A DNA stretch of 6,955 bases. It comes from an uncultured Oscillospiraceae bacterium (GTDB lineage: Bacteria; Bacillota; Clostridia; Oscillospirales; Acutalibacteraceae). The notes under the pieces were generated by a model. That model saw nothing but the letters and a program-made list of their open reading frames with translations. It had not been told where the DNA came from and searched no databases. Position 1 is the first letter of the stretch, and every line of letters starts with the position of its first letter. Made by a program: the position numbers and the translations under genes. The stretch covers positions 1 to 6,955 of the forward strand of contig URDW01000109.1 of assembly GCA_900546735.1 (NCBI GenBank). Direction: 5' to 3'. Positions 5,272-6,955 of the stretch are shown here, piece by piece.

Positions 5272-6955
5272 TTATTTCTGCCAATCCCAGTTGATGAAGC
5301 GGACTTTGATCGGTTCAGACTCGCTCGTGTTGCCGTTTACGTCGGTCACGATGACTTTTACCCACATGGAGCGCGGGCCTACGCCGAACGTCGGGGTGAT
5401 GGTGGCGGTGCCGTCACCGTTGTTGGTGATGGTCGCTTCCGGCTCGTCTACCGACCAGTTGGCGGCAACGAACTGTACGCTGGCCACGTCGGCGTCGCCG
5501 GCGTCATACGACAGGGTCACCGACTGGCTCGTCCAGGTCTGGTACCACGGGGTGGTGTGGTAGATCACGTTGCCGTCCACCTCGTCGTCGCCGTTGTTGG
5601 AGCCTTTCAGCGTAATGGTAACATCGCCGACCTTATTGTAGGTCTCCAGGGCCTGGTAAGCAGTCTGTACAGCGTCTGCTGCGGCGTCGACCACATTCTG
5701 CTGTTCAGCCGGCAGGTGCTTGTCGAGCGCATTCGCAGCGTCTACAGCAGCCTGCAGTGCATTGATCGAGGCCAGGGTATAAGAGTCTTTCAGGTTATCC
5801 TGATCCAGCATCATCTGCGCTGTGGCAACGATGCTGTTCAGTCTGCTGTAATCGGCTTCTGCTTCGATCAGACCGGCAACAGCGTCGCGCACGGCCTGTG
5901 CAGCGGCAGCCACATCATTCTGCTGCAGAATGGTCGGGTTTGCGTCACGCAGGGCAATGGCAGCGGCCAGCGCGTTCTCCAGCATTTCGCGGGAGTGTTC
6001 GGTGTACTCGCTGTAGTTCGGGTCCAGCTTAGCGGCTTCGCCCTCGGCAATGGCTGCGTTCAGATCGCTCAGGTCAGCCGGCTTCAGGTCGTCGGCCGTC
6101 GGTGCAGCGGCAGCCAGTGTGGCTACTTCAGCAGCGACCTTTTCCTGCTCACGGATGCTGTAAGGCTGGTCAGCCAGAACCTGCTTTGCAGCAGCAATGG
6201 CTTCGGCATAAGCGGCCAGAGCAGTTTCTTCGTAATTGCCGCTGGCAACAAGTTCAGCGTATGCGGCGTCTGCTTCGGCAACAGCCTGGCTCAGGGCCGT
6301 GTAGTCGGCTCTCTGCAGCTGCAGGGCTTCGGTAGCGGCGATAACAGCAGCTTCCATTTCGTCTACGTCATCCTGTTCCAGAATGCTCGGCACGTTGGTC
6401 AGCATGCCGTTGGCCAGGTTGATCTGAGCCTTCAGAGCATTGACCGAGGCAATGGTGTAGTCCTCGCTGCCTTCTTCCGTCAGCTTGGCGTTGGCGGCAT
6501 CCACAGCGGCCTTCAGCGCTTCTACGTTGGCGCGAAGCAGGTCAGCGTCGGTCGGCATCGCGGCTTTGACGGTTTCGGTCATCGCGTTGATCGTTGCCTG
6601 GTAGCGGCTGTCCATATTCGGTTCAATAGCGGCAGCCTGCTCCAGAGCGGCCTGCAGCTCTTCTTTGGCAGCAGTCTCATAGTTGGCAGCCTCGTCGCTG
6701 GCCAGGAAGTCCTCAGCGGCTTTTACAGCTGCTTCCAGCGCGGTGTAATCCGCGTCGGTGTAGGTGACTTCCATTTCTTTCAGTGTGGTGTACACACTGT
6801 CGACCTGTGTCATATCCTGCGTGTCCAGAACGGTCTGGGCAGCGCTGATGGCAGCTTCCATATCAGCAATGCTGTCTTCCGTCAGGTACTGGCGGTTTTC
6901 AGCCAGGAAAGCGTTCGCTTCGCCGATCAGCTCTTCCAGCTGTTCCAGCGTGTAG
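5272..6955 (-). CDS. Alanine-rich FIVAR-like repeat surface protein with C-terminal Ig-like domain (N-terminus outside window)
   Basis: The frame is open to the window edge, so the start is not visible; 560 residues can be read, and the Met at 6861 is internal. About six degenerate helical modules of 70-78 residues (roughly 1-66, 67-139, 140-215, 216-287, 288-365, 366-437) share a pattern: ADYTAL-type helix, then YTIASVNALKAQINLANGML (166-185) or YTLASINALQAAVDAANAL (392-410), then an E/Q-Q-x-DV-type third helix. This resembles FIVAR (PF07554) three-helix modules of Gram-positive wall-associated proteins. Residues about 443-555 are beta-rich with aromatics and an Ig-like look (VTLSYDAGDADVASVQFVA, ATITPTF, WVKVIVTDVNGNTSESEP). 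The protein is very acidic and Ala-rich, with no cysteine in the visible part. It ends INWDWQK, with no LPXTG motif or C-terminal membrane helix, so any anchor must be N-terminal. An adhesin or glycan-binding role is inference. Confidence 0.8.
   Translation of the reverse strand, partial: YTLEQLEELIGEANAFLAENRQYLTEDSIADMEAAISAAQTVLDTQDMTQVDSVYTTLKEMEVTYTDADYTALEAAVKAAEDFLASDEAANYETAAKEELQAALEQAAAIEPNMDSRYQATINAMTETVKAAMPTDADLLRANVEALKAAVDAANAKLTEEGSEDYTIASVNALKAQINLANGMLTNVPSILEQDDVDEMEAAVIAATEALQLQRADYTALSQAVAEADAAYAELVASGNYEETALAAYAEAIAAAKQVLADQPYSIREQEKVAAEVATLAAAAPTADDLKPADLSDLNAAIAEGEAAKLDPNYSEYTEHSREMLENALAAAIALRDANPTILQQNDVAAAAQAVRDAVAGLIEAEADYSRLNSIVATAQMMLDQDNLKDSYTLASINALQAAVDAANALDKHLPAEQQNVVDAAADAVQTAYQALETYNKVGDVTITLKGSNNGDDEVDGNVIYHTTPWYQTWTSQSVTLSYDAGDADVASVQFVAANWSVDEPEATITNNGDGTATITPTFGVGPRSMWVKVIVTDVNGNTSESEPIKVRFINWDWQK

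Noticed and set aside
6861..6861. Met codon as the start of the repeat protein
   Set aside because: The frame stays open for 31 more codons to the window edge in the same repeat-like sequence, and no ribosome binding site precedes this Met.

Overview
The window reads as the end of a contig from a Gram-positive Firmicute, probably a Clostridia-type (Oscillospiraceae-like) gut organism. This is inferred from the YmdB, Asp23/Gls24 and FakA genes, the strong AAGGAGG-type ribosome binding sites, sigma-A-like promoters, the lipoprotein-type signal peptide and the moderately GC-rich coding sequence. A species cannot be named from the sequence. Every gene I accept lies on the minus strand, so transcription runs from high to low coordinates.

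The first 48 bases are not genomic. They are an Illumina Nextera P7/i7/Read-2 adapter left on the contig end, so the last gene, fakA, is cut by the library fragment edge.

In order of transcription: (1) a secreted, alanine-rich, FIVAR-like repeat protein ending in an Ig-like domain (6955-5272, N-terminus outside the window), closed by a strong intrinsic terminator at 5217-5251; (2) ung, uracil-DNA glycosylase, with its own promoter (5102-5137) and a corrected start at 5061; (3) a gap with a perfect 8-bp-arm palindrome, then a NTP_transf_5-type nucleotidyltransferase (4296-3115) ending in a GC-rich terminator hairpin; (4) a clear sigma-A promoter (2996-3031) driving a tightly packed four-gene operon: ymdB phosphodiesterase, an orphan family-5 solute-binding lipoprotein, an Asp23/Gls24 (YloU-like) protein and the start of fakA (YloV-like fatty acid kinase).

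The last operon is the most coherent unit. It joins a signalling phosphodiesterase, an extracellular binding lipoprotein with no visible permease, an envelope-stress-type protein and a fatty acid kinase, with intergenic gaps of 14-21 nt. The Asp23-FakA pairing is common in Firmicutes; the insertion of a peptide-type binding protein after ymdB is the less expected part. I saw no CRISPR array, tRNA, rRNA, insertion sequence or phage gene, and no clearly undescribed system.
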